From: Loxodes magnus | Lineage: Eukaryota > Ciliophora > Karyorelictea > Loxodida > Loxodidae | Direction: 5' to 3' | Assembly (NCBI GenBank): GCA_946699065.1 | Contig: CAMPDV010001095.1 | Span: 62,001-126,000 of the forward strand | DNA: 64,000 nt | Shown: in pieces, positions 21,956 through 33,394 of the stretch | Layout: each line of letters starts with the position of its first letter | Numbering within the stretch: position 1 is the first letter of the stretch | Made by a program: the position numbers and the translations under genes | Notes under the pieces: model-generated | Databases searched by the model: none | The model's input: the letters and a program-made list of their open reading frames with translations, nothing else | What the model was told of the DNA's origin: nothing

Positions 21956-24330
21956 GTAGTGCTAGCACTCTATAATCTTAGTTTTATTCGTGTTATATTA
22001 CTTAATACTAGTTATAGTCTCATTTTATCATTATCATCTAATTCTGATTGATAAAAAAAGGAGATATAATAGTACAGGGTATTCTATATCCTTAGTATTT
22101 AAACATAAAGATAGGTAAGAAATTCTCTAGTAGCTTTTAATCCTTATTACTAGAATTACTCTCCATCCTTTGAACATAAGTACATATCAGTAGTTATAAA
22201 TATTAATATCATCTATACCTAAATCTTTATACTCTCTCATTAATAGATAGAGAGAAGTTTTAATTAACCAAATGTTTTAGAAGAAGCCAATGGTTTGAAA
22301 ATTGGATTGCTAATTAAAGTTTAAATTCGTAGGCTTGAAAATAATATCCGAATGTATGAAGTAAAGAAAAATAGAAGATTATAGTCAAGTATTTATATAC
22401 TAAAGTGATGAAGTATTTTGGTATATAGTAGTGAAATAAGAAACTTCCAAATAAAGTGAGGAGAAAATTAAATTTTATTTAAGGAGATGAAAAAGGAACT
22501 TTCATCAGATTTAAGTAAAGCTAAATAATGAATAAATCAATAAAATCAGATACTATCAAATATCAAACGTTCTATCAGGTTTTATTGAGCTTTAACTATT
22601 TTTTCATCATTTTTAAAGTGAAAAAAGATCAAAAACTAAATCAAAATCAATAGAATTGGCTAAAAACGAAAAAGCTTATAAAAGTTAAAGGCTTTTTAAG
22701 TTAACAAAATACATTGAGCTAAATATAGGGAACATACTAGTTCCTTTTGGTGATAAAAATATATTCAGGTAAGTTTTAGAATCATTATGAATTAGTAAAA
22801 AATATCATATATAAGGAAGAAAATTAGCAAAGTATTTACTTTTCAGCTTATTACAAATTAGCTAATTTGGAATATTTTATCATTATACATTAAAGAAGTC
22901 AACTCTAGTATTAATATATATCTACTTTTCTTTTTGCTATAAATTAAGAAAATGTATTATTAACTTCTAAAATTAAAAGAGCTAAACAAATTTTAGATAT
23001 AAAAAGAGAAAGATTGAGTCTAAATGATTCAAAAATGCATAAGCATATGCAATAAAGTAAAATACTTTAGAAATCTGAAGCTGAATTAAATTGATCTAAG
23101 TTAAGTCATTAAAAAAATGATTTAATAACAAAAAATTCTAGCTGAATGAGAAAAATTATAATAAGAGGAAGAGTAAATATATTAGGCTAGCTACTAAAGC
23201 AGTTATAAAAATCTTAGCTGTTGGGAATTTTTTAAGCGAATTATGTGAAAATTGCTTCTAATATATTAATGATATAATCTTTTAGATGTATTAATAATAT
23301 AAAGTTCTAATATATCTTCATTTTTAGTCTAAAGAAGATAGCTTTCATAAACTAAATCTTATAAAGAAGAGTTAAGGTGTAGAATTCTTATTAATGAAGC
23401 TGAAATATGCTTTTATAAATAGAAGCTACAGCTTTAAGATTAGGATAAGCTTGCTTAAAATAGAAAAGCAGACTATTTCTCCTTTATCTAGTTAAAATTA
23501 TAAATATCATTTCTATAAAGTATCAGAGCGCTTGAAAATAGTCGATTTTAATTTTACATATGATTGATTTTTCCATTTTGCTTAGATCCTTTATTAAATA
23601 AAGGCAATGTAACATAGGAGTAAAACTATAAAACATCAATAAATTTTATTATGAACTATCCCTATGATTTCATATCATTTTCTTTATTTCATTCTTTTTA
23701 GTTTTTTTAAAACTCTTTCATAAATGAACTCAAATTCATATTAAAGCATGAAGAAAACCTTATTTATCAATTTTATGCCTGATCTTTGTAAAACTTATTA
23801 ATATCCCTTTATAGCCTGGGGCTTCATGTCATAATTAAGAAAGTTTATTTATCCATACTTTTGAGTTCTTCTCAAATAGTAAAATAAGTTGTGATTATAA
23901 AAAATCCTTTCTTTGCTTTCAATTTTTTTTGTGAAGCATTATTTAACTATAGAAAAATTAGAAGTTACTATATCTAATTTATAATTGCTTACTTATCTAG
24001 TTAAAACTTTAACAATATATGCATCTCTTTAATGATAGCAATGGACATTAATCCTTGTTTTTACATCTTAAACCTCTCATCTACTAGTTATTAAATTCCT
24101 TACTTTTACCTAATTTCATTTATGAGAGTTTTCGTTTTTCTTATTTATGAATTTTTCTTTTTTCTTCAGAATCATTTTTGTTCCTCTAAGATAAAATAAA
24201 AAGGTACAAGCAGCTTCTATTAGTTTATTATTTACTTATATTCTTTAACATTGTCAATTAAAATCATTTCATAGACTAGCTTCCTTAGGTTTACTATAAA
24301 AGCAAGCATAGTAATGCGTTTTTCTGAATT
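21956..24330. other. AT-rich, old duplication, no clear gene
   Basis: Diverged counterpart of 3.5-6.1 kb. The gene seen at 4121-4602 has no preserved equivalent here. A GTGCTAGCAC palindrome lies at about 21.96 kb. Confidence 0.4.
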
Positions 24331-24777
24331 TCATATACCTGCTATTAATACTTATTTAGGTTCAAGTGACTTATTGCTTATTTTTTAATATAATGATAGA
24401 TTAATAAATGAACAGCAAATACTCTCTATTATGTGTTTATACTCTGAGTGTAGAATTAGCATATGACAGCCTTTTTTTAAGATAATTTTTAAAGCTTAAA
24501 TGATAGAATTAAGCATATTTACAGACTTTAATTTTTGGCTTTGTCTACTTAACTAGATTAAGCAAGTTTTGCTACTTTTAGTTTAAATAGCTTTTATAAT
24601 TTGTTTTCTGCATTAAATTAGATCTATCGTTCTTAATACTACTTGACTATCTTCTTTATCAGGTTTGATTAATCTCTTCACTCTGCATTATAAACATATT
24701 TTGTAATATAGTATTCATATCCATTAGCACTTCCAAGGATATACAATTTCTATTGAGCTTAGTATAAATCGAGCCAT
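24331..24777 (-). CDS. hypothetical protein, paralogue of 6126-6599
   Basis: 148 residues, ATG 24777 to UGA 24331. It begins MARFILSS and contains CRVKRLIKPDKEDSQV; basic and Gln-rich after residue 45. The frame matches the paralogue at 6126-6599 across strongly diverged nucleotides, including a UGA-encoded Trp before the KRLI block. It lies downstream of kinase copy 2 on the same strand, as in copy 1. Function unknown. Confidence 0.55.
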
Positions 24778-25031
24778 TTTTACTCGATTTTTGGATTTTA
24801 AATTAAAAAATTAGAATTTTTCTTAAGCAAATCACTTATAAATCCCATTTAACCTATCCATACCAAATTATCTCATTTTTTGACTAAAGATACTAAATTT
24901 TAACTTAAGTGCATAATATGCTATATTTCGATAAAATTAATTTCAGAAATGAATTTAAATTTAAAAGCTTTCTATTTAAAAATGTTGATATTAGGATATA
25001 TTCAAAAAGGTTTAATATGAAATCCTATAAA

Positions 25032-27164
25032 TCATAGGTGCTGCATCACTTTTTCCATTATCTTCTCAAAAGCTGTTGGCTTTTCTAGTACTATATTCAT
25101 GCCCGCATCTAAACAAGCTTGAATATCACTTTGATGAGTAAAAGCTGTGTAACCTATTATTGTTCCTTTAAATCCTTGCTATCGAAGTTTGATAGTTGCG
25201 TCTCAACCGTTCATTATTGGCATTTAACAGTCCATTATTATTACTTTAATTCCAAGACAACAATTTCTATCGAGCTAGGCTTCATATAAACTAACGCACT
25301 CTTGGCCATTTTAAGCTTCTATAAACTTAATCTAAGTATTTTCAAATAAACTTGCTAGAGTTAGCCTAATTAATGGAGTGTCATCTACTATTACAAGTTG
25401 CGGACATTTGCACTTTACTTGATGTTACATTAAAGATCCAAAATCAGGAACGACGAGTTTAGGTTCTCTATGACTTTCCAAAACAAACTACTCCTCAACA
25501 AGCTTAGCAGTAACTAAAAATGAAATTTTTGTTCCCATGTCGGATTTTATTTTCAGTGGAGTAGCATTTCTGTTTAACTATTTTACTATAGCATTACATA
25601 TTGGTAATCCGATATTTGCTGTAGGTAATTCATTCAAAGTATTTAAATCACCAAACATTTCAAGAATTTTTTATTATCTTTCCTGATGAATCCCAACTCC
25701 TTCATCTTGTATCTTTATCTTCAAATCTACTGGAGAGTTTTCATCTCTTAAGGTCTAAGTAAATTTGATAGTTATAGTAATTTTTGAGTTCATCTAGGAG
25801 TATTTTATAGAGTTTTAAAGCAACTTAGTAATCACATTTTTTATTCTATTTCTATCTCCTTCAACTACTTAGAAGCGATCAATATTAACAAAATTAGTTT
25901 AGATTTTTATTTTATTCTCTGATATCTCTTACTTAATATTTCCTTTTACTTCTTTTAATAGCTCTTTGAACGTAAATTCTTAGTTCTAAAGTTAGAAGCT
26001 GTTGTTTTAAATATCTACAAAGTCTTTAAAATTATTAACCATCAAAAGAATTTAATTTGCTGATGAGCTAATTAGTTATAAGTTTTACTCTAGAGTTTAT
26101 TTGAAGTTTTGTATCTGATTTTATAGTGAGATGTTTATCTTATTAATCAGATGGAAAATGTTGGTTATAGGATGTCGTAAATGATGTCCTATGGAACGAA
26201 TTAGCATCATCTTATATTTATTTTCTAGATCCAGCTGAATTTTACTCTCCTGATGCTCGTAAATCTGAGTTAAGTCATGGAAACTAATAATAGTAGCTTT
26301 AGCCTAGTTAAGTTTGATATTCTAAATGCTTACTTTGTAAAACCTATTTTTCTAGTTTTAAATCATACTTATTATTTCGAATTTTTTGACTTCAAAATTA
26401 CTTTGGTAGATATAAGAAAATAGATCATCTTAAAAGAGTTCAGTTTGGGATTCTAAATATTGAAACTTGTTGATCATCTTAAAGAAATTGCCTTGAAAGA
26501 GCTTAGTGGCCTCATCGTTCATATAATGAATACTTTTAGTATCAAAAATGACTAATGCGTTATCTGTCTAAGTAGCTATGAACTTGAACTGATTAAGTTA
26601 CTCCTTATAAGAGGAGTTCAGGTTGAATAGCTTTCTATTTATCTAATCGTTATAATAGAAAAATATGAATTCAAGTATCTATAGGAGACATATAACAGAT
26701 AGTTAGTAGATAGATCAGTCCTGGAATTATTACAGGTTAAGGCATAAGAAGATAGTTCCAACTATACTTATAAAGCAATTGAAAGCAAAGTTGTATACTA
26801 TGAAGAAGCCTGAAATAAACTTACAGCACTGAAACGATCAGATATTAAAGCAGCTACTCATTTCTTCTTTCATCATTTCTAAACAAAAGAAAAACCCAAT
26901 AAAGATAGTCGTTTTTGCAAGCTATACAGAGTATTATGGATATCTATAAAGTATACGAAGTAAAAAATATCCTGCGATCACATTCGAAAGAAGCCAAAAA
27001 AACTCCCCGTCGATTTTAAATAAGAGCCAGTGAACGAACGATCAAAAAGAGAAGTTAATGATGATCGCCTTATAAAGCAAACTCAGTAGAAATTTGTGCT
27101 TGGACACAATATGCTACTTGAAATTTTCTTCCCTCAATTTACTCTTAAACTTATATTTGTTCAT
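25032..27164 (-). CDS. membrane hybrid histidine kinase (copy 2)
   Basis: 710 residues, the same length as copy 1, with the same domain order: membrane segments, PAS-like region, HHLRHP H-box, ATPase boxes and receiver. All three UGA-Trp codons are kept (for example 25203-25205 in the receiver). The 3' part, which encodes kinase and receiver, is almost identical to copy 1; the 5' part, which encodes the membrane region, carries many more differences, consistent with a conversion tract. Both copies therefore look functional. Divergence in the membrane sensor half may mean different inputs, which is inference. Confidence 0.92.
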
Positions 27165-29234
27165 TATAATGAAAATGCTTTTGATACTGTAAAATAAACT
27201 AATTAATATTTTAAAGTTAATAAACCAAAAAATTCTTAAAAAATGAATAACTAAGTAAAGCAAAATTAGTCTTCTTTTTCTTTCACTAACTGCTTCAATC
27301 AAATTTTTCCTAATTTGAAAACTTAAATCAGAAAAAGCTGAAAATTTAGCTTTTGCTTTTTAAGAAGAGTTCAAAAACTCTGATCTTTTTGGGATATAAT
27401 ATTTACTTTTTGTATTTATCACTCATTAATGCTTTTTTTGGGTTAATATTTCGAAATTTTCAATTAATTAATCCCCAAAAATTTTATTAAAGGTTTCTAG
27501 TCCTAACCTATCAAATACTATCTCACATCTCTCTTTACAAACTACCATCATAATTATGACATTTTAGCTGTCAACTTAAAATAGCTTCTCTTATAATTAC
27601 CTAAAACCTATTGCTTAACTTTTATCTAAGATCTTTTATTCTCTTTCTACAGTTCAGGAAATAAAGGAGCATTTTACTTATATGAGTCTAATTAAAATCT
27701 ACTTTAAGCTATTTTTTAATTACCAAAGAACACCGTTATGATATCTCTAGAAATGGAAGCTTAAAATGTAGAGTTGCTTTAGTTCTCTTACTATCTAATC
27801 TTTTCGCTCTCTTTTAGGTTTGAAGGAAATTTTATAATAAATCATTTAAAAGCTTGAGGCTTATATTTTTAAATTTTAGATTAGAGGGAAAATTAAAGTA
27901 GGAGATTTAGTCAACTGGTATTAAATTAAGTTAACACAATAAATTAGGGTTTAAATCAAGGCTTGAATAATAAGTTATCAAGCTTCATTTACCAACTAAA
28001 AACTCTAAAATTAACACCAAAAGTTAATTAATTTTGACTAATTAAAACCACAAAATGACAAAGGATTTACATTTTTAAAAGCGACAAAATACCTAAAAAG
28101 CTAGATTTCAGTATGAATAATTCTGGAAATAAGAAAGGTCAGATAAGTAAAATGTAGTTAAGAGATTATGTTGAAGATGTAAAACAGAAGCAGCTTATCA
28201 ATATCAAAATTTAATTTTAAATAAAGCGAAAATAAAAATAAGCTATCTGAAGGGGCTATTCAACTGAAAACCTACAATTATTTAATTAAAAATTAGCTCT
28301 ATAGAAGATAAATATTCCCCAAATTCTATACTCATATCGTGCAAAAGCATATCATATATAAAACAAAGGAAATTAAAATAAAAAGCAGGAAGTAAATATG
28401 GAAAGACCTTTGAATAAAAGGATAAGATTTAAAAAAGTCACAAAGCAATATTCTTTTGATGTTATTACTCTTTAAGTAAAAATAAATTTCTCTATTCAAA
28501 GAACTTATGAATATAGAATCTAGCATAGCTTAGTTATGTTAACTAATAAACAGTCTCTAATTTAATAGCATTAAGTATGATAATCCAAGTAATATCATAA
28601 AGGCAATGTATTTAGAGGTATAACTAACATAATCTCTTTTAGTTGCTAGATAACAAAAATAAACTAAAGATCTTAATTAGTTCTTAAGCTTCTCTGCTAT
28701 TGCTTTTAATAAATTCAGATCAGAATGAGGTTTGGATATAAATATAAAAATTTAAGCTAAAGCTCTTTTAAGATGCAAAGTCAGGGTATAATCAAAAGCA
28801 ATAAGGATAAATAAATAAGCATTGTCCTTTATATTAGACTATATAATTCTATTAAATTAGCTATTTCCTTATAAATAATAGCTATAAATCAAGCTTATAA
28901 AAGTTAAAAATAATAATATAAATCACTTAAATGATAGAAAGTACTCTCATCTTAAAGGTTATAAGGTTTAAGATAATAGACAATTAATATTTTATAACTA
29001 TTACAACTTGCTCTAAGGTTAATTAGATATAAAGTAAAGACAGGAAATTAACATGTTATTATTTTTGTGGAATTGCTATACATTTATATTTATAAAGATA
29101 GCTTAACTATTTTGTTTTAGTCATATCAATAGATCTCAAGATATAATATAATAAGACAAGCATGGATAGATTTTTACACATAAACCCTAAAATTTAGATA
29201 CATTTTTACAAAATTTATTTCTGTCAATATCACC
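27165..29234. other. AT-rich, counterpart of 9.0-10.9 kb
   Basis: Aligns with the region upstream of kinase copy 1 but does not keep the divergent frame seen there. No supportable gene. Confidence 0.4.
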
Positions 29235-29698
29235 TCAGCTTTTAATATTTTAACTTATACTTCGCATTGTAAATTAAAAGATAATTATCTTTTGCTTTTT
29301 TTACCTTCTTAGATAGTTACCATTTTTAGTGATACTCTTTTGATACCTTTTATTGTTTTCACTCTTATTATTTAAACTTCCACAAACTTGGAATAAAACC
29401 TTTATTTTATTTTCTTCTTTCTTTATTCTTGTTTTATTATCACTTCTTTGTGCAATTTTTAGATTTCTTAATCATATACTATTTTAAACTCTAATATTCT
29501 TAGTATTAGATTTATAATCTTTACTCTCATTTACCTTTTACTTCTGCTCATTTTGATTTTGATTTCTCTTTTATTCGAATTCAATTTCCTCATAACTATC
29601 TTCGGATTCTTACCTTTTCTCTTCCAACCAAAAAAGTCCAGGAAGAATTTACTTTTTTAAGTATTTTTTTAAAACTTAAATTCCGATTTTTAATTCAT
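29235..29698 (-). CDS. acidic/Gln-rich hypothetical protein with candidate 14-nt intron
   Basis: The ATG at 29698 leads into FFLDFFGWKRK. The following DSYEEIEFEQKRNQNQNEQK, rich in G-starting codons, is in another frame. Removing a 14-nt GT-AG segment (29600-29613, GTAAG donor) joins them and gives exactly 150 codons to the UGA at 29235. The tail is basic and Lys/Gln-rich. Without the intron the first frame also stays open, so the structure is uncertain. No family recognised. Confidence 0.4.
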
Positions 29699-29790
29699 TT
29701 CCTCTCTTATGTTAGATAATTCCCTTCTCCAATTTTAATGAATTTAAGTGGCAAAACTTTGATAATAATGATAGCTATTAATAAGCAATA

Positions 29791-30855
29791 ATGCTTATAA
29801 ATCTTAATTAAAGAAGGCAATTGAATGGAGATTTAACATAAAAATCAGATAACATATTTAGTATATAAGGTATGCTGTTGGTAGGATATTAGCTAACTAG
29901 CGTTGATAGATAGTATATTGAGAGACCATTTATTATTATGTCTATTAAAAAGGCTTAAACTAAGTAAGTTTTTCTTCTTTTACTAAGCAGATAGATGCTT
30001 AATAAGCTCATACATTTTATTAGTTGACTCTAGTTCTTATACTCATGTAAATATTTGAAGCTAGAACTTTTGGTATCCTTTGGAAAAATGATGTCATTAG
30101 ATTTAGCTAACTAGGATATTGTGAACACTTTTGTAAATCTACTCCTTAGTACTTCAAAAAAAGGAGTTTTTTCCATCAACTGTTGCTGTATTTATAAGCA
30201 TAATAAGCAACTTGATTATAAGCTAATTAGAAGAAATAATAACATTTCTAGCCGTAGAACTAGAATCATACAGATAATTTTAGTTATTTATCTTTACACT
30301 CCTAACTTAAATTTTCTCTTTCGTCCATTTTAACTGATTATTCGTTCAAACTATTATCAAGCTGGATTAGTAAATTTCGCTTATTTCCACACCGAATATT
30401 GTTTCCTTCAAAATGGAATTTCTTAGTTATGCTATTTTCCAAAACCCTTATATCATCGTAAAACTTCACTAAGGCAAGTTGATTTTTTAATATTAACCAT
30501 CAGACTCTAGACTGTTAATAGCTATTCTTAAAAGTGTCTTAGACTTTTTGTCTATTCTATTTAAATAAAGATTAAGCATTAAATATCAAAAGGTTAAACT
30601 CTTGTAAGGTATAGTAAGGATATAGTTAGAATAAAAGGTCAAAAAGGACTGAGAAGGTATGAATATAATTTGATAATACAACCTCATAGTTAACTTCATT
30701 TGATTAGCATAGAAGACAAGGATATAAAAATAGTCATTGCAAAATAAAGTCCCCATATAAAGCATGATTTATAATCAAGATAGAAGAGTAGAAAAGCTAC
30801 TAAGAAAAGACAAATTAAAGATACATGCTTAAGTAGTAAGTTTTTTCATTATTGA
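29791..30855 (+). CDS. hypothetical protein of 354 aa
   Basis: ATG to UGA in one frame with a single internal UGA. A 70-codon stretch (30121-30333) lacks UAA and UAG altogether, which is unusual in this DNA. Leu/Ile-rich first half (LLVSFGKMMSLDLANQDIV), Cys cluster INCCCIYKHNK, basic second half ending in a Lys/Arg-rich tail. No domain recognised. It starts 92 bases from the divergent gene at 29698 and belongs to material absent from the first duplication copy. Confidence 0.45.
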
Positions 30856-31076
30856 TGCTAATATTTAAACATAATATGAAGAAAATTAAATACCAAATAT
30901 AAAGAAATTTCAATTAACCATAGTGGTTTCTCTAATACTTTTTACAGCTAAAACCAATCATACTTTCTAGCTTATAAGTGAGGATTAATTTTCAATACAA
31001 TAGAGATAAAATTGGTTAAAAATAAATACTAAAGCTAACTTAAAGATTATAGAAAGATTAATTAGTGGAAAGAAGC

Positions 31077-31943
31077 TCATGTAATAAGAATTTTGGGGTA
31101 TTTATTCATTTTAACAACAGATAAAAAGTTAATGATAGAGATAATTTAGGTTTGAGGTTTTTGAGGTGCTTCAACCTCATCAACACATCCTTCTAAATAA
31201 TTTTCATGGGTATAGTTTAAAAGTCATAGGATTTCGTGCTTCAACTCTCCGTCTTCATCTTTATCATTTCTTGAACTTTTTGCTCCTATATCTTTTTATT
31301 ACTATTATAGGGGTCAATCATGTTTTTAGTCAATAAATTTTGCCTTACTTATTGCAAAATAGTTTTATTTCCAGTTTTCTAAGCATTTGCCATCAGTAGC
31401 TTTTGCGTTCTTAATATTCTTTAAAAATCTTTTTTTAACTTTGATTCAAATTTTCTCTCAAGTTCTTGGATTTTCTTTCATTGTCTGTATAAATGGTTCT
31501 TTGCTTATAATAGCAGCAGATATTCTTTTTTCTAAGTCCAGTTAGTAAATTTTAACTACTTTCTTTATTTTCATTTTAACTACTTCATTAGCATCTTAAA
31601 TTTAAGAAGAAAGCTCAGGTTATGCAAGTATCTTTTTATCGGACTATTATACACATTCTTAGATTTTAATCTCTTACCTATTAATTTAATAAATTTTGCT
31701 TCCCTATATGTTTCAAAAGGCAAGAAGGTCGCATTCTTGGCTTATATTTCTCATTTGATAACCTTATTTTTCCTTAGCTATTATACCTTATAATTTAATA
31801 TTCTCCCCTTTAAATTTGATTACTTTCCCTTACTTCCTCCTCTAGACTTTTGACTATTCCTACCTATTAAAACTGCAAATCTTTATCTTGTTGAAGTATG
31901 CAAAAACGCTTCTTAATGAAGATAGGTTTCTGTTATTTTTCAT
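31077..31943 (-). CDS. possible Myb/SANT-like protein
   Basis: 288 residues, ATG to UGA exactly in frame. The central region (residues about 135-205: LDLEKRIS, NPRTWEKIWIKVKKRF, LENWKQNY) has the three-helix, Trp-anchored pattern of SANT/Myb or MADF DNA-binding folds. Two of its Trp codons are UGA (residues 162 and 166). The C-terminus has a QQQQ run, an acidic patch and HEILWLLNY. The basic N-terminus (KVIKFKGENIKLQG) is not recognised. If the fold call is right it would be a nuclear DNA-binding protein; that is inference. Absent from the first duplication copy. Confidence 0.55.
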
Positions 31944-33394
31944 TAGTGAAAGAAAGATTAAGATAAACATAGAGCTCTTAATATGTTTAAAGTGCTTCTA
32001 GAAGATTGCTTAATGAAGATTAATATAAAGATGAGCATTGCTAGTGGAAAGAGAAGCGCTACATTAAACTCAGCTATCTCTGGATAGATAATAATAGTAT
32101 ATAAGGCCATGAGAGCTTGAAAGTCATAATATAGAAATAGCTAAAAAACTAGAAGTACTCTTAACTATAAGCCAATAACTAGACTTAACTTAGCTGTCGA
32201 TTACTCTATCTTATATTATTCAAATTCTCTCAAGGTTTGCTAGCAAAAGGGAAGAGGAAATTAGTTGGATTTTTCATTTTAGTGCATTCTCAAAGAAACT
32301 GCAATTTAGAAAAAGAAGACACAGCAGCTTAGCTTAAGTTGATATTATAAACCAGAAGCATCTAAGGACTTAAACTTGAAAATAAACTCCTTGAATCCTT
32401 AAAATCAGAAAAGACACAATTAAAACTAACTTTTATTTATACCTTATTATTACTAAGAATAAAAAGGCTAGCTTTAATATGCTTAAATCAATTAATCTAC
32501 TAGATTTAGAGAAAGCAAGAGAAAGTAAGAGAAAGCTAAAACTACTTATAAAAGAGAAAATTATCATAGAAAGTTGATTATCAATTCTATTTATACAAAT
32601 TTCATCTACCAAATATATAAAAGAGTCTAGTGCTTAAATATGCTAATAGCTGCTTATGAAGAAATTATAGATAAGTAACCTATTAATTCCTGAGTTAGGA
32701 TGCTATATATCCATGAATCCAATTGATTTGGGAATATAAATAGCATATAACTGGCTATCAATAAACTTAAGGAATTTATCCATACAACCACTCTTTATTA
32801 CAGCTTAGCTTTCACGCTAAAATGGTTATGGTTTTTAATTTTAATCCTTAAGAATATATAAAGCAAGTGAATAGCTAAATAATAGAGTCATTATTAGAAA
32901 ATTAGAAAAATCTAGTAATGTAAAAGTTTTGCTATTAGAGAGTTAAAATAGCTCCTTAACGTATTTAATTTCTATTAGACACATATTAAATTAATAAGGT
33001 AAATAACTTATACTTCTAACTATAAATGCTATAAGGAAATTAAAATAACTATGCTAAAATTAAGCTTACAAGGTAAAGTATTCCTTTAGGATTGTACCGA
33101 AAGCTTTCAATTAGAACTAAACTGAAGAAAAATTTGGGATAGCGAGATATTTTTATAGTCTGGTAGAAATTGAAATTCTACTATATTCAACCGTATTTTA
33201 AGAAGTTAAGCAATCAAAGAATTTTAGATAGTTAGCTTCCACTTCTTAAATTTAATTTCTTTATTAGCTTAGAAAATCAATAGGATCTTAGTAATTTAAG
33301 CCATATTTATCCATTATGTAATTTAATAGTCAGAGAAAACTTTTAAGGCATATTTAAGATATAAAACTTATATTATGTTAAATTAAAGTATCTT
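31944..33394. other. AT-rich, end of old duplication
   Basis: Aligns with about 11.4-12.9 kb at low identity. No supportable gene. Confidence 0.4.
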
